The notes below the pieces were generated by a model that saw nothing but the letters and a program-made list of their open reading frames with translations, searched no databases and was not told where the DNA came from. 64,000 nt of DNA. Origin: Pedobacter sp. PACM 27299. GTDB taxonomy: Bacteria; Bacteroidota; Bacteroidia; Sphingobacteriales; Sphingobacteriaceae. The stretch spans positions 2,790,001-2,854,000 of the forward strand of contig NZ_CP012996.1 in the NCBI RefSeq assembly GCF_001412655.1. The letters are read 5' to 3'. How positions within the stretch are numbered: position 1 is the first letter of the stretch; the number at the start of each line of letters is the position of its first letter. Positions 25,482 to 34,533 of this stretch are shown in pieces. A program made the position numbers and the translations under genes.

Positions 25482-28469
25482 ATGATGTCTACAACAAGAT
25501 TCAGAATGCTGAAACCCATGATATGCCTTGGCATCATCGGTTGGGCAAGTCCAGTTTTTGCCCAGGAACTCCCTGTAAAAGGGATCGTTTTGGATGTCTC
25601 CGGACAGGGGATTCCAGGCGTCACCATAAAGGCAGAAAACGAAAAAACACGCCATTCGATAGTCACCACATCTTCAGGGACAGGCTTATTTAGCTTTGCA
25701 AAGATTGCTCCCGGTGGTCCCTATCGTTTTATTTTCAGTTCAATGGGGTATAAGACGGACACCTTGTCGGGCTATACTATCGTTCCAGGCCAGCAGGTGG
25801 CACTCAGCATCAAACTCAATGAACAATCCAATGACCTGCAGGAAGTCGTGATTGGCTACGGAAAGAGTAAAAGGAATGAGCTCACCGGAGCTGTAACCTC
25901 AATAAAACCAGAAGATTTTAACAGCGGTGTAGTCAGTTCTCCAGGTCAGTTGCTGCAGGGAAAAGTGGCAGGTCTGAACATCACCAGATCCGGAAATCCT
26001 AGTGATAAGCCTGCAGTGATTTTGCGTGGCCCATCAAGTTTTAGAGAAGGTGCACAAGAGCCTTTTTATGTGATTGACGGCGTCCCTGGTGCTTCTATTG
26101 ATTTAGTAGCACCTGATGATATCATCAGCATGGAGGTGCTGAAAGATGCTTCCTCGACGGCTATCTATGGTTCCAGGGCTGCGAATGGGGTCATTATGAT
26201 CAACACCAAAAACTCCGGAAAAGGCTTGGGTAAACTTTCTTACAATGCCTATGCAGCTGTGGAGGGGATCTCAAACACCATAAAAATGGCGAGCGGCGAA
26301 GAATTGAGAACATACCTGAAGGATAATGGAAAAACTTTAGATAAAGTGAGTGACGATGGCAGTAATACCGATTGGTTGAAAGAGGTCACCAGAACCGGTT
26401 TCTCTCAGAACCATAACCTTAACTTTAATGGGGGGTCGGAAAACTCTTCTTATGGAGCAAGCTTGAATTACTTCGACAATGAGGGGATCATCAAGAAATC
26501 GGGAATGGAGCGCTTTATTGCCAGGGCGAATATGGAACAGCGCTTACTGAACAACCGCTTAAAGCTGAACCTGAACTTAACCAACAGCAATACCACGAAC
26601 GACAGGATTGCGAGTCAGGTGTATAACAATATGTTCACCTATCTGCCTACAGTTGGCGTAAGAAAGGCCGATGGCAGTTTTTCCGAAGACCCTTCCAGAA
26701 CTACTGGTACCGGGGGATACTACAATCCGGTAGCGCTATTGGAGAACAATACTTATCAAGGCAAGACCAATCTATACCTCATTAACGGCGCGGTTAAAGC
26801 GAATATCCTGGATGGTCTTGATTTCAATGCGATGGTTTCTATGCAAAATGAGCAGATCAGCGAAAATCTTTATAACAACAGATATTCGATGTTAAAGCAA
26901 GGTTTTAATGGTTATGCAGAGCGATCATCGGTAAAGAATACGCAAAAGGTATTTGAGGGTTATTTCAATTATGATCATCAATTCGGCGACCATGGGCTGA
27001 AGCTATTGGCAGGTTATTCCTGGCAGGAAAACCGCAATGGTGATGGCTTCCAGACTTCAGGACAAAACTTTGTTTCCGATGACTTATTATGGAATAACCT
27101 GGGATTAGGCAATGGAAATGGTTCCACAGTGGTGAACTATGGCAATACTTACATCTCTACCTTGCGTTTGATCTCATTTTATGGCAGGGCGATCTATGAC
27201 TATAAAGGGAAATATGTGTTACAGGCTACGGTTAGAAGAGACGGCTCCTCTGCTTTTGGGATCAACAACAGATGGGGTATGTTCCCTTCGGTATCTGGCG
27301 CATGGAACATAGACCGCGAAACCTTCATGGAAAACGTATCCTTTGTCAATAGCCTGAAACTGCGTGCAGGTTACGGAGTATCTGGAAATTCTATCGGTTT
27401 TGATGCCTACACCGCAAGATTGGTGTATGGTTCACAGAATTATTTTTATTCGAACGGAAAGTGGTTAACCGCCATTGGCCCAACTCAAAATGACAACCCT
27501 AACCTGAAATGGGAGCGTACAGCAACCTTGAATATCGGTTTGGACTTTGCCCTTTTCAAGAACAAGCTTTCCGGTTCAATTGATGTATATAACAAAAAGA
27601 CTACGGATCTTATTGCGCCATACTCGGTGTCTACCACACAGCATCCTTTCAATGTGCTGACGGCAAATGTGGGCGCAATGACCAATAAGGGGATCGAATT
27701 TACACTAAACACCAGTCCGGTAAAGACCAGGGATTTTAGCTGGAACACCGCTGTTAACTTCTCTCATAATAAGAACGAAATTACTTCGATCTCCAATGAT
27801 TTATTCCAGATCAATGAATTCTATACCGCTAATGTTGGTGGAAGAGGTCAATCAGGTGCTTTGGGTTATCAGATCATCAAAGAAGGTTTGCCTTTGGGCT
27901 CTTTCTATACTTTAAGGTATGCGGGTAAAGATGCGGATGGCAAATCCATGTTCTACGATAAAAACGGAAATGCCTCTACGGCAAATACGGGATTTGAGAA
28001 TTTTACGGTAACGGGGTCCGCACAGCCAAAATTATTATATGGCTGGAACAATAGCTTTAAGTACAATCAATTTGATTTCAACTTTTTCATCCGTGGGGTG
28101 TATGGAAACCAGATCCTGAATGCCACCCTTGCCGATATGAATGCGCCGATCTATGCCTTTCAGACCAATATTGCAAAGTCAACACTGACGGAATCTATCA
28201 AAGACGATAAAGCACAGTTTGTATCTGATCGTTACCTGGAAAGTGGTTCCTACCTGCGGCTGGATAACGCCACATTGGGTTATACTTTTAAGCTAAAGGG
28301 GATCAGAAGCCTGCGTGTATATGCTTCCGGCAATAACCTGTTCATCATTACAAAATACAAGGGTGTAGATCCAGAAATCAGTATGGCTGGTCAGACGCCT
28401 GGCATCGATTACCGTAATTTTTATCCTAAGACACGCTCGGCAATCTTTGGACTGAACTTCAACCTTTAA
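25482..28469 (+). CDS. SusC/RagA TonB-dependent transporter (no STN domain)
   Basis: A 995-residue outer-membrane transporter starting at ATG 25482 or 25485, 24 bases after the anti-sigma gene. A signal peptide ending VFAQ leads straight into the carboxypeptidase-regulatory-like domain (VKGIVLDVSGQGIPGVTIKA), the motif QEVVIGYGKSKRNELTGAV, the plug (KVAGLNITRSGNPSDKPAVILRG) and the barrel ending GLNFNL. The N-terminal STN signalling domain seen in the other sigma-linked SusC is absent. It pairs with the SusD 20 bases downstream; the attached phosphatase suggests a phosphorylated substrate. Confidence 0.96.
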   Translation: MMSTTRFRMLKPMICLGIIGWASPVFAQELPVKGIVLDVSGQGIPGVTIKAENEKTRHSIVTTSSGTGLFSFAKIAPGGPYRFIFSSMGYKTDTLSGYTIVPGQQVALSIKLNEQSNDLQEVVIGYGKSKRNELTGAVTSIKPEDFNSGVVSSPGQLLQGKVAGLNITRSGNPSDKPAVILRGPSSFREGAQEPFYVIDGVPGASIDLVAPDDIISMEVLKDASSTAIYGSRAANGVIMINTKNSGKGLGKLSYNAYAAVEGISNTIKMASGEELRTYLKDNGKTLDKVSDDGSNTDWLKEVTRTGFSQNHNLNFNGGSENSSYGASLNYFDNEGIIKKSGMERFIARANMEQRLLNNRLKLNLNLTNSNTTNDRIASQVYNNMFTYLPTVGVRKADGSFSEDPSRTTGTGGYYNPVALLENNTYQGKTNLYLINGAVKANILDGLDFNAMVSMQNEQISENLYNNRYSMLKQGFNGYAERSSVKNTQKVFEGYFNYDHQFGDHGLKLLAGYSWQENRNGDGFQTSGQNFVSDDLLWNNLGLGNGNGSTVVNYGNTYISTLRLISFYGRAIYDYKGKYVLQATVRRDGSSAFGINNRWGMFPSVSGAWNIDRETFMENVSFVNSLKLRAGYGVSGNSIGFDAYTARLVYGSQNYFYSNGKWLTAIGPTQNDNPNLKWERTATLNIGLDFALFKNKLSGSIDVYNKKTTDLIAPYSVSTTQHPFNVLTANVGAMTNKGIEFTLNTSPVKTRDFSWNTAVNFSHNKNEITSISNDLFQINEFYTANVGGRGQSGALGYQIIKEGLPLGSFYTLRYAGKDADGKSMFYDKNGNASTANTGFENFTVTGSAQPKLLYGWNNSFKYNQFDFNFFIRGVYGNQILNATLADMNAPIYAFQTNIAKSTLTESIKDDKAQFVSDRYLESGSYLRLDNATLGYTFKLKGIRSLRVYASGNNLFIITKYKGVDPEISMAGQTPGIDYRNFYPKTRSAIFGLNFNL

Positions 28470-28489
28470 CCATTTATAAAACGAAAATA

Positions 28490-30010
28490 ATGAAACGATA
28501 TATAACAGCGACAGCCCTGATCGCATTAACCTTAGGAAGCTGTACGAAACTTGACGTTGGCGTTGAGTCTCAATTGACAACCGGAAATTTTCCGGTTACC
28601 CCAGATGCATTTTTAGCGGCAACAGGTACGGTATATCAGAAATTCAATACCGGTTTCGGCGTGGATATCTGGAGGATGTACGAATTGAGTAGTGATGAGG
28701 TAATTATCACTGCAAGAAATGGGGGATATTATGATCAGGGAAGGTATCAAACCCTGCACAAACACAACTGGCAACCAGATCATCCAATTATTCAAGGGGC
28801 ATGGGAATGGGGTTATGCCGGGATCAGCGATTGCAACAGGGTGCTGAATATCCTGGAGAAATCTGTGGATGGCCCAACCAAAACGCAGTTTATAAACGAG
28901 ATCCGTGCTATGCGGGCCCTCTATTATTTTTATGTGATGGATATGTACGGCAATGTTCCTATTACGAGTTTCGGTACTGCAGAACGTCCTAAACAGTCTA
29001 GCAGAGCAGAGGTGTTTGCTTACATTGAGAAAGAATTGCTGGAGGTTTCGGAGGGTTTATCTGCTCCAGCGACAGTGACTACCCAGTTTTATGGTCGCCC
29101 TACAAAATGGATGGCCTATGCATTGCTTCAGAAACTGTATATCAATGCCCTGCAGTATATTGGAAAGCCTAAATATGAAGAATCCATCACCTACGGCAAT
29201 AAGATCATCAACGGGACATCAATGGCACTGGTAAGTGATTACAACAGTCTTTTCTCGCCAACAAATGGGGCCAATACAGAAACTATTTTTGCCGCGATAT
29301 ATGATGCGAATTATTCGCCAGGAAATGCCATGACTCGTTTTACGCTGCACAGCGCATTAAGGGCGAAATATAACCTGCCTTTTAGTCCGAGTAATGCACA
29401 GTGTACCTTAAAGGAGTTTTACGATACTTTTAACCTGGCTGGAGATGTCCGCAACGCAACCTGGCTTGCCGGTAAACAGCTTCTTGAAAATGGAACTACA
29501 CCCATTCTGAACGGTTCTGTACAGCTCAACTTCACACCAGAAATCGTATTGACCAATAATGAGACGATGGATGTGGGCCCAGAGCTGAATGGCATATCAA
29601 GAGGGGTGCGCTCGATCAAGTTTTATCCGGATCCCAATACAAACAGCAGTACCCGTTTTCAAAATAATGACATGCCAATTTTCAGACTTGCTGACGTCTA
29701 TCTTTTGAAAGCGGAAGCATTGCTGAGGACAGGTGGAGCCCCAGATGAAGCCCTTAAATTGGTAAATAAAGTGAGGGTTCGCGCAAAAGCTGCGGAGCTG
29801 AGCACGGTTACACTGGAGGAGATTCTGGAAGAAAGAGGACGCGAGCTGGCCTGGGAAGGATGGCGTCGTAACGATTTGATCCGCTTTGGGAAATACCAGG
29901 GGAAATGGGGATTTAAAGCCGGTAATGAAGGCGCATTCCGGGACATCTTTCCGATTCCGGCCACGGAGCTCGTACTCAATAAAAATTTAACACAAAACAC
30001 TGGTTATTAA
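28490..30010 (+). CDS. SusD/RagB family nutrient-binding lipoprotein (second)
   Basis: A 506-residue surface lipoprotein with lipobox LGSC (Cys18). Typical SusD landmarks are INEIRAMRALYYFYVMDMYGNVPI near residue 138 and ERGRELAWEGWRRNDLIRFGKY with FPIPATELVLNKNLTQNTGY at the C-terminus. It forms the substrate-binding lid of the preceding SusC. One base separates its stop codon from the metallophosphatase ATG, so the two are tightly co-translated. Confidence 0.96.
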   Translation: MKRYITATALIALTLGSCTKLDVGVESQLTTGNFPVTPDAFLAATGTVYQKFNTGFGVDIWRMYELSSDEVIITARNGGYYDQGRYQTLHKHNWQPDHPIIQGAWEWGYAGISDCNRVLNILEKSVDGPTKTQFINEIRAMRALYYFYVMDMYGNVPITSFGTAERPKQSSRAEVFAYIEKELLEVSEGLSAPATVTTQFYGRPTKWMAYALLQKLYINALQYIGKPKYEESITYGNKIINGTSMALVSDYNSLFSPTNGANTETIFAAIYDANYSPGNAMTRFTLHSALRAKYNLPFSPSNAQCTLKEFYDTFNLAGDVRNATWLAGKQLLENGTTPILNGSVQLNFTPEIVLTNNETMDVGPELNGISRGVRSIKFYPDPNTNSSTRFQNNDMPIFRLADVYLLKAEALLRTGGAPDEALKLVNKVRVRAKAAELSTVTLEEILEERGRELAWEGWRRNDLIRFGKYQGKWGFKAGNEGAFRDIFPIPATELVLNKNLTQNTGY

Positions 30011-30011
30011 G

Positions 30012-31016
30012 ATGAGAAGAAGGGATTTTGTAAAAGGGACAGCATTAGGTGTAATAGGGGCGAGCGTACTCGCCCCTTTGCAATCACTGGCAGAAAGACC
30101 AGAAACGCATCTGGAAACTGAAGATATTGCGCCCAGAAGTGAGTTAAATGATGATTATTCAGTACACTTTATGGCTGTCGGTGATTGGGGACGCAATGGC
30201 GCCGATCATCAAAAGCAGGTCGCCACGCAAATGGGGAAATGGGCCAGCGAGCATCCCAATGATTTTATCCTCTCTCTAGGGGATAACTTTTACCCAAAAG
30301 GAGTGACCAGCGAGCATGATCCCCTGTGGCATTATTCTTTTGAAAACATTTATACCGACTTTTCATTGCAATGGGATTGGTATCCAATCCTCGGAAACCA
30401 TGATTATATCTCTGATCCGGATGCACAGGTCAGATACAGCAAGATCAGCAGAAGGTGGAAGATGCCATCCAGGTATTATTCGCAAGAAGTACCTTTAAAA
30501 GGTGGTGGAAAAGTACTGATGGTGTATATTGATACCTGCCCTTTAATTCCTGAATTTCACAAGAGCGAGCAGTACCAGCCATGGGTCAAAGATCAGGATC
30601 CTGAAAAGCAGCTGAAATGGTTAGATGAAACCTTGAAAAACGCCGGACCGGATGTGAAATGGAAAATGGTGATGGGACATCATCCGATCTATACCGTTGG
30701 CCCAAGGATTAAAAATTATGATACACTAGCCGTAAGAAAGGTGCTTTCTGAGATATTCGAAAGAAACAAAGTGGATGTTTACCTTTCTGGACACGACCAT
30801 TCCCTGCAGCACCTGAGTACAGGTGGTTTTACGCAGCAGTTTATTTCTGGTGCAGGATCTGAGGTGACACCAGTTACTGCGGGAGTGCCTTATAGCAAAT
30901 TCGAAGTTGCGGAATATGGTTTTATGTATTTTTCAATAGATGGGAACCGGTTAAATGCAAAGATTATCGCCCATACCGGAGAAAACTTGTATGAAACTAC
31001 TTTGCGGAAAGCTTAA
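30012..31016 (+). CDS. Tat-exported metallophosphatase (purple acid phosphatase-like)
   Basis: A 334-residue calcineurin-like phosphoesterase. It begins RRRDFVKG, a twin-arginine signal. Metal-binding blocks appear in order: GDWG (near residue 57), GDNFY, GNHD, GHHP and GHDHSLQH, with the D-x-N and H-x-H arrangement of acid phosphatases such as ACP5. It is the last gene of the second sigma/SusCD locus and starts one base after susD, so it likely removes phosphate from the imported molecule in the periplasm. Its preference (phosphomonoester, phytate-like or phosphoglycan) is not visible. Confidence 0.92.
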   Translation: MRRRDFVKGTALGVIGASVLAPLQSLAERPETHLETEDIAPRSELNDDYSVHFMAVGDWGRNGADHQKQVATQMGKWASEHPNDFILSLGDNFYPKGVTSEHDPLWHYSFENIYTDFSLQWDWYPILGNHDYISDPDAQVRYSKISRRWKMPSRYYSQEVPLKGGGKVLMVYIDTCPLIPEFHKSEQYQPWVKDQDPEKQLKWLDETLKNAGPDVKWKMVMGHHPIYTVGPRIKNYDTLAVRKVLSEIFERNKVDVYLSGHDHSLQHLSTGGFTQQFISGAGSEVTPVTAGVPYSKFEVAEYGFMYFSIDGNRLNAKIIAHTGENLYETTLRKA

Positions 31017-31030
31017 TCGGCTTTAATAGG

Positions 31031-31064
31031 AGCAAGACGCAGAGAAATCTGGGTCTTGCTTTAA
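31031..31064 (+). terminator. Terminator of the second SusC/SusD/phosphatase operon
   Basis: An 8-bp stem AGCAAGAC / GTCTTGCT extends inward, after one G-G mismatch, by CAGA / TCTG capped by a GAAA tetraloop. It starts 15 bases after the phosphatase stop and is followed by TTAAT. Confidence 0.6.
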
Positions 31065-31256
31065 TCCCGATCGGACAAATAGGCGAATTTCTAATATCTT
31101 ATGAGAGAGCTGGCTGAAAGAAGATGGGTGTCCTATAATTACATAAAATCACGACGTGATCCAAGCACAGTGAATAGACGAGAATTAGACCATGTCATTA
31201 AAAGCATATTTATAAAGCTATTTCAGTTGGAGCCATCAGTGTATTCCATTAAAGTT

Positions 31257-33305
31257 CTACCATATTCTTACGCGTTCATTTGGAGGTAAGAAGAGCTTGT
31301 TTTTTGGATCAATGTCAAAGGCCTTGTACCATGCGTCAATATTCCTCACCACACCATTTACGCGATACTCTGCGGGCGCATGATATTCTCCAAGTGTGAT
31401 GCGGTATGCTTCTGGTGTATACATTGTCCGGCTAATCTGTGCCAGTGAAAGGAAAAACCGCTGATCGCCGGTATAACCATCCAGAACAGTAGCAGCTCCC
31501 TTATGGTCTTTGAGATAGAGCTGATAGGCATCGTAGGCTACAGTTGCACCTGTCAAATCGCCAATATTCTCTCCGAGTGTCTGCTTGCCATTCACATGAA
31601 GCCCATCCAATGGAGAAAAGGAATTGTACTGCTCAATCAGTTGGGTGGTACGTGCTTGAAAAGACGATCGTGTATTTGCCGTCCACCAGTCGCGTATCTT
31701 GCCATTGCCATCAAACTTTGAACCTTCATCGTCAAAGCAGTGACCAAGTTCATGCCCTATAATTGCACCGATAGCCCCAAAGTTGACTGCGGCATCGGCA
31801 TAAGGGTCAAAAAATGGAGGCTGCAATATGCCTGCTGGAAACTCGATTGAGTTGTAGAGTTTGCTGCTGGTTGCGTCCACTGTCTGTGGAACCTGATACC
31901 ATTCTTTACTGGTATAAACTTTTTCAAGCATTGAGCGTTCATAGTCCCAATTTATCTTTGCGATGAGACGTTCATTGCCAATCGGATCTTCTTCGTTAAA
32001 ACGAGTGGTCGAGTAATCGCGCCAATGATCTGGATATCCAATTCTTACCGTAACCGCATTAAGCTTGGCGATTGCCTCAGTTCTGCTGCTTTCATCAAGC
32101 CAGTTTAATCTCTCTAACCTTGATTTAAAGGCGCTGCGAACGTATCTTACCAGCTCTTGTATATGTTGTAGATATTCATTTGGAAAATACTTTTCTACAT
32201 ATAGTTTTCCCACAAGCTGACCTACTCGATTGTTGACATACAGCACTGCTTTTTGTGGTCTGGAGATATCCTTTGATATCCCGTTGAGCGTAGTCGAATA
32301 AAAATCAAATTGACTTTTTCGGAACTTTGATGGCAATAGGGTGGAGTGGTTGACTATCCAGTGAAATGCAAGATAAGATGTCCAGACTTCTACGGGAGTA
32401 GCAGCAAATAGCGAAGCTTTTGCTATGATAGCGAGATCTGCTTGTAATACAACTTCCTTCACGTTTGCTACCTTTCTTTCTTCAAGGAATACTTTCCATG
32501 GAAATCCTGGAGCGTAGGAAGCTAGCTCCCCGGTTGGCATCTTGTGAGCGTTGATCTTGCTGTCGCGCAATTGTGCAGGTGTCCATTGTAGGGAAGCCAG
32601 CTTTGTTTCTATATCAATAATATCATTTGCACGCTGCTCTGCATCGGTAATGCCAACAAGATTAAATACCTGCGTGATGTATTCCTTATAAGCCTTGCGA
32701 TAGCCAGGATATGGGCCATCTTCCTTTTGATAATAAGCCGGTGCAGGCAAACCAATACCACTTTCACTTAAAGTTACCAGGAATCTACTTCTGTTGTTGA
32801 TGTCAGGTTCAGTACGAATACTGATAATAGAGAAGGATTTTGGATCTGCCATTAACTTCGCAACACCTTCATGATTTTTAATGGAAAGTATGCCTTTTAC
32901 TTCCTGCTCCATAGATTGAATCCCCATACGCTCGATTTGAGCTGTATCAAGATAACCCTGGTAAAGGGCACTTACTTGCTTAAGCGGTCCAGAAGAACGC
33001 TGTTCATCGGCTTCCTTAATCATCAAATCCGCTATTCTTTCGCTCACTATTTTTTTGACCTCGCTATAATTACTCAGTCCAGAAGATCCTGGAGAGATGG
33101 TATTAGTTGACAGCCAGCCTTCATTGACAAATCTGTAAAAATCATCTCCAGGCAGCACTTTACTACTTATAAACTGTGTTTGTACGCCCCAATTGCCGAA
33201 TAAGGGTTTGCTGCTGGATTGGGCGTTGAGGTCGCTATTGTTAAAGACCAATAAAAAGGTCATTACTCCAAGGCCAATTTTATGATAATTATTGTTGTAT
33301 TTCAT
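31257..33305 (-). CDS. M13 family zinc metallopeptidase (neprilysin-like)
   Basis: A 682-residue secreted peptidase with an N-terminal signal (LGVMTFLLVFNNSDLNAQ). The zinc site is IIGHELGHCFDDEG (HExxH) near residue 505, with the downstream Glu in GENIGDLTG about 58 residues later and the substrate-contact motif NAFY-like PPFFDP before it. The C-terminus NERVRIW corresponds to the usual CRVW end. The family cleaves small peptides; in Bacteroidota it is usually periplasmic. It is monocistronic. Confidence 0.95.
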   Translation of the reverse strand: MKYNNNYHKIGLGVMTFLLVFNNSDLNAQSSSKPLFGNWGVQTQFISSKVLPGDDFYRFVNEGWLSTNTISPGSSGLSNYSEVKKIVSERIADLMIKEADEQRSSGPLKQVSALYQGYLDTAQIERMGIQSMEQEVKGILSIKNHEGVAKLMADPKSFSIISIRTEPDINNRSRFLVTLSESGIGLPAPAYYQKEDGPYPGYRKAYKEYITQVFNLVGITDAEQRANDIIDIETKLASLQWTPAQLRDSKINAHKMPTGELASYAPGFPWKVFLEERKVANVKEVVLQADLAIIAKASLFAATPVEVWTSYLAFHWIVNHSTLLPSKFRKSQFDFYSTTLNGISKDISRPQKAVLYVNNRVGQLVGKLYVEKYFPNEYLQHIQELVRYVRSAFKSRLERLNWLDESSRTEAIAKLNAVTVRIGYPDHWRDYSTTRFNEEDPIGNERLIAKINWDYERSMLEKVYTSKEWYQVPQTVDATSSKLYNSIEFPAGILQPPFFDPYADAAVNFGAIGAIIGHELGHCFDDEGSKFDGNGKIRDWWTANTRSSFQARTTQLIEQYNSFSPLDGLHVNGKQTLGENIGDLTGATVAYDAYQLYLKDHKGAATVLDGYTGDQRFFLSLAQISRTMYTPEAYRITLGEYHAPAEYRVNGVVRNIDAWYKAFDIDPKNKLFLPPNERVRIW

Positions 33306-33499
33306 TTTGCGCTTTGTAGAATTGCAAATCTATTTCCTGGTTGATGCCGACCATTATCTCCTTACAGCTAATATAGGCAAATGTAACCTTGCTTTGATGG
33401 GGCTTAAGATCGTGTAATGATTTTCTAAATCACGCCATTTTTGATTATTTTTTGACTATTTAAATCAGTCTGATTAGAGAAAGAAAAGGGTGATGCATA

Positions 33500-33538
33500 A
33501 AAATGCCCCCAAATAGTTTTTACACTTTTTGAGGGCAA
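33500..33538 (-). terminator. Terminator of the PorP/surface-protein operon
   Basis: On the minus strand, TGCCCTCAAA pairs with TTTGGGGGCA (one G-U pair) and is followed by TTTTTATG. It lies 40 bases after the PorP stop codon. The GGGGGCATTTTT end resembles the terminator at 19323. Confidence 0.7.
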
Positions 33539-33577
33539 TGTACTGTGAAGCTTTTCCGCTTCTTTTAAGATTCGCTT

Positions 33578-34465
33578 TTAACGCCCCAGGCTAAGCCTTA
33601 GGTTCAGTTCAAAACTCCCATTAGTGTAAGCACTAAGTGCTGAGGTTTGCGTAGTATACGACCCACTGATCAGGTATTTATTTCTAAAATCCATACCAAT
33701 GCCGAAGGTGGCACTTTCGGAGCTGTGGTACATCGCTAGTGCGAATAACTGCTGATTGATCATTCCGACCTGCACGCCCGCATCCCAGATGTTCTTATAT
33801 CCTTTGACGCCACGATACGCCACTTTAGGTTCCGCGTCAAATCCTTCCGGGCCCTTACTGATCGGGAATTTGTAACTGATCGCGGAATAGAAAGTAGCCA
33901 CATCCGCTAGTTTAATCGTTTCTTTTTTCAGAAAGCTTTTCAAGTTAGGGATTGCCGCCTGGATATTCAATCCGTTACTGGTATATGCAACTCCGAAATC
34001 CCCGTCTAAATAGCTTTTTCGATTATTGTACTGACCAACAAGGGGATCATTCGGGTTACCATAAATATCTGCGTTTTCAAGCCGTTGGTTTAAAATACCC
34101 AACGAGATACCGAAGTGTAACGCATCTGAATTTTCATTTAATTTCAGGTGATATGCATACGAACCTACAGCCCTGACCTGTCTTTCGAGACCGGCACTTT
34201 CATGGCTGACCGTGATTCCAAGACCGACTTTTTTGAAACCGTAGTCTACCGTCAGGTTTTGGGTAACAGGTGCACCGGGAACATTATCCCAAAGTTTACG
34301 GTAGGAGCCATTGATTTTTATTCCTTCCTGATAACCAGCAAACGCCGGATTAATTACATACTGGTTGGTATAGTACTGGGAAGACAAAGGATTTAGCTGG
34401 GCTTTTGCTGTATTTACTGCTGCTATAAAAGTAATCAGTAAGCATGTTTTGTGTATGATTTTCAT
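33578..34465 (-). CDS. PorP/SprF family type IX secretion system membrane protein
   Basis: A 295-residue outer-membrane beta-barrel protein. It has a signal peptide (TCLLITFIAAVNTAKAQ), then the family hallmark LNPLSSQYYTNQYVINPAFAGYQEGIKINGSYRKLW and repeated amphipathic strands to the C-terminus. Members of the PorP/SprF group pair with T9SS substrates that carry type B (CHU_C) sorting domains and help export or anchor them. Here it follows directly (68 bases) the giant gene whose product ends in such a domain, so it is probably its dedicated partner. Confidence 0.93.
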   Translation of the reverse strand: MKIIHKTCLLITFIAAVNTAKAQLNPLSSQYYTNQYVINPAFAGYQEGIKINGSYRKLWDNVPGAPVTQNLTVDYGFKKVGLGITVSHESAGLERQVRAVGSYAYHLKLNENSDALHFGISLGILNQRLENADIYGNPNDPLVGQYNNRKSYLDGDFGVAYTSNGLNIQAAIPNLKSFLKKETIKLADVATFYSAISYKFPISKGPEGFDAEPKVAYRGVKGYKNIWDAGVQVGMINQQLFALAMYHSSESATFGIGMDFRNKYLISGSYTTQTSALSAYTNGSFELNLRLSLGR

Positions 34466-34533
34466 GTGTCTCTTCGTAATTGTTATGAAGCCTGCATGCC
34501 TTTTGTGAAAGGTTAATGCAGGCTTCTTAAAGA

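Noticed and set aside
31101..31289. Plus-strand 62-codon frame MRELAERRWVSYN...
   Set aside because: Short, no ribosome-binding site or family likeness, and it overlaps the 3' end of the M13 peptidase gene on the other strand.
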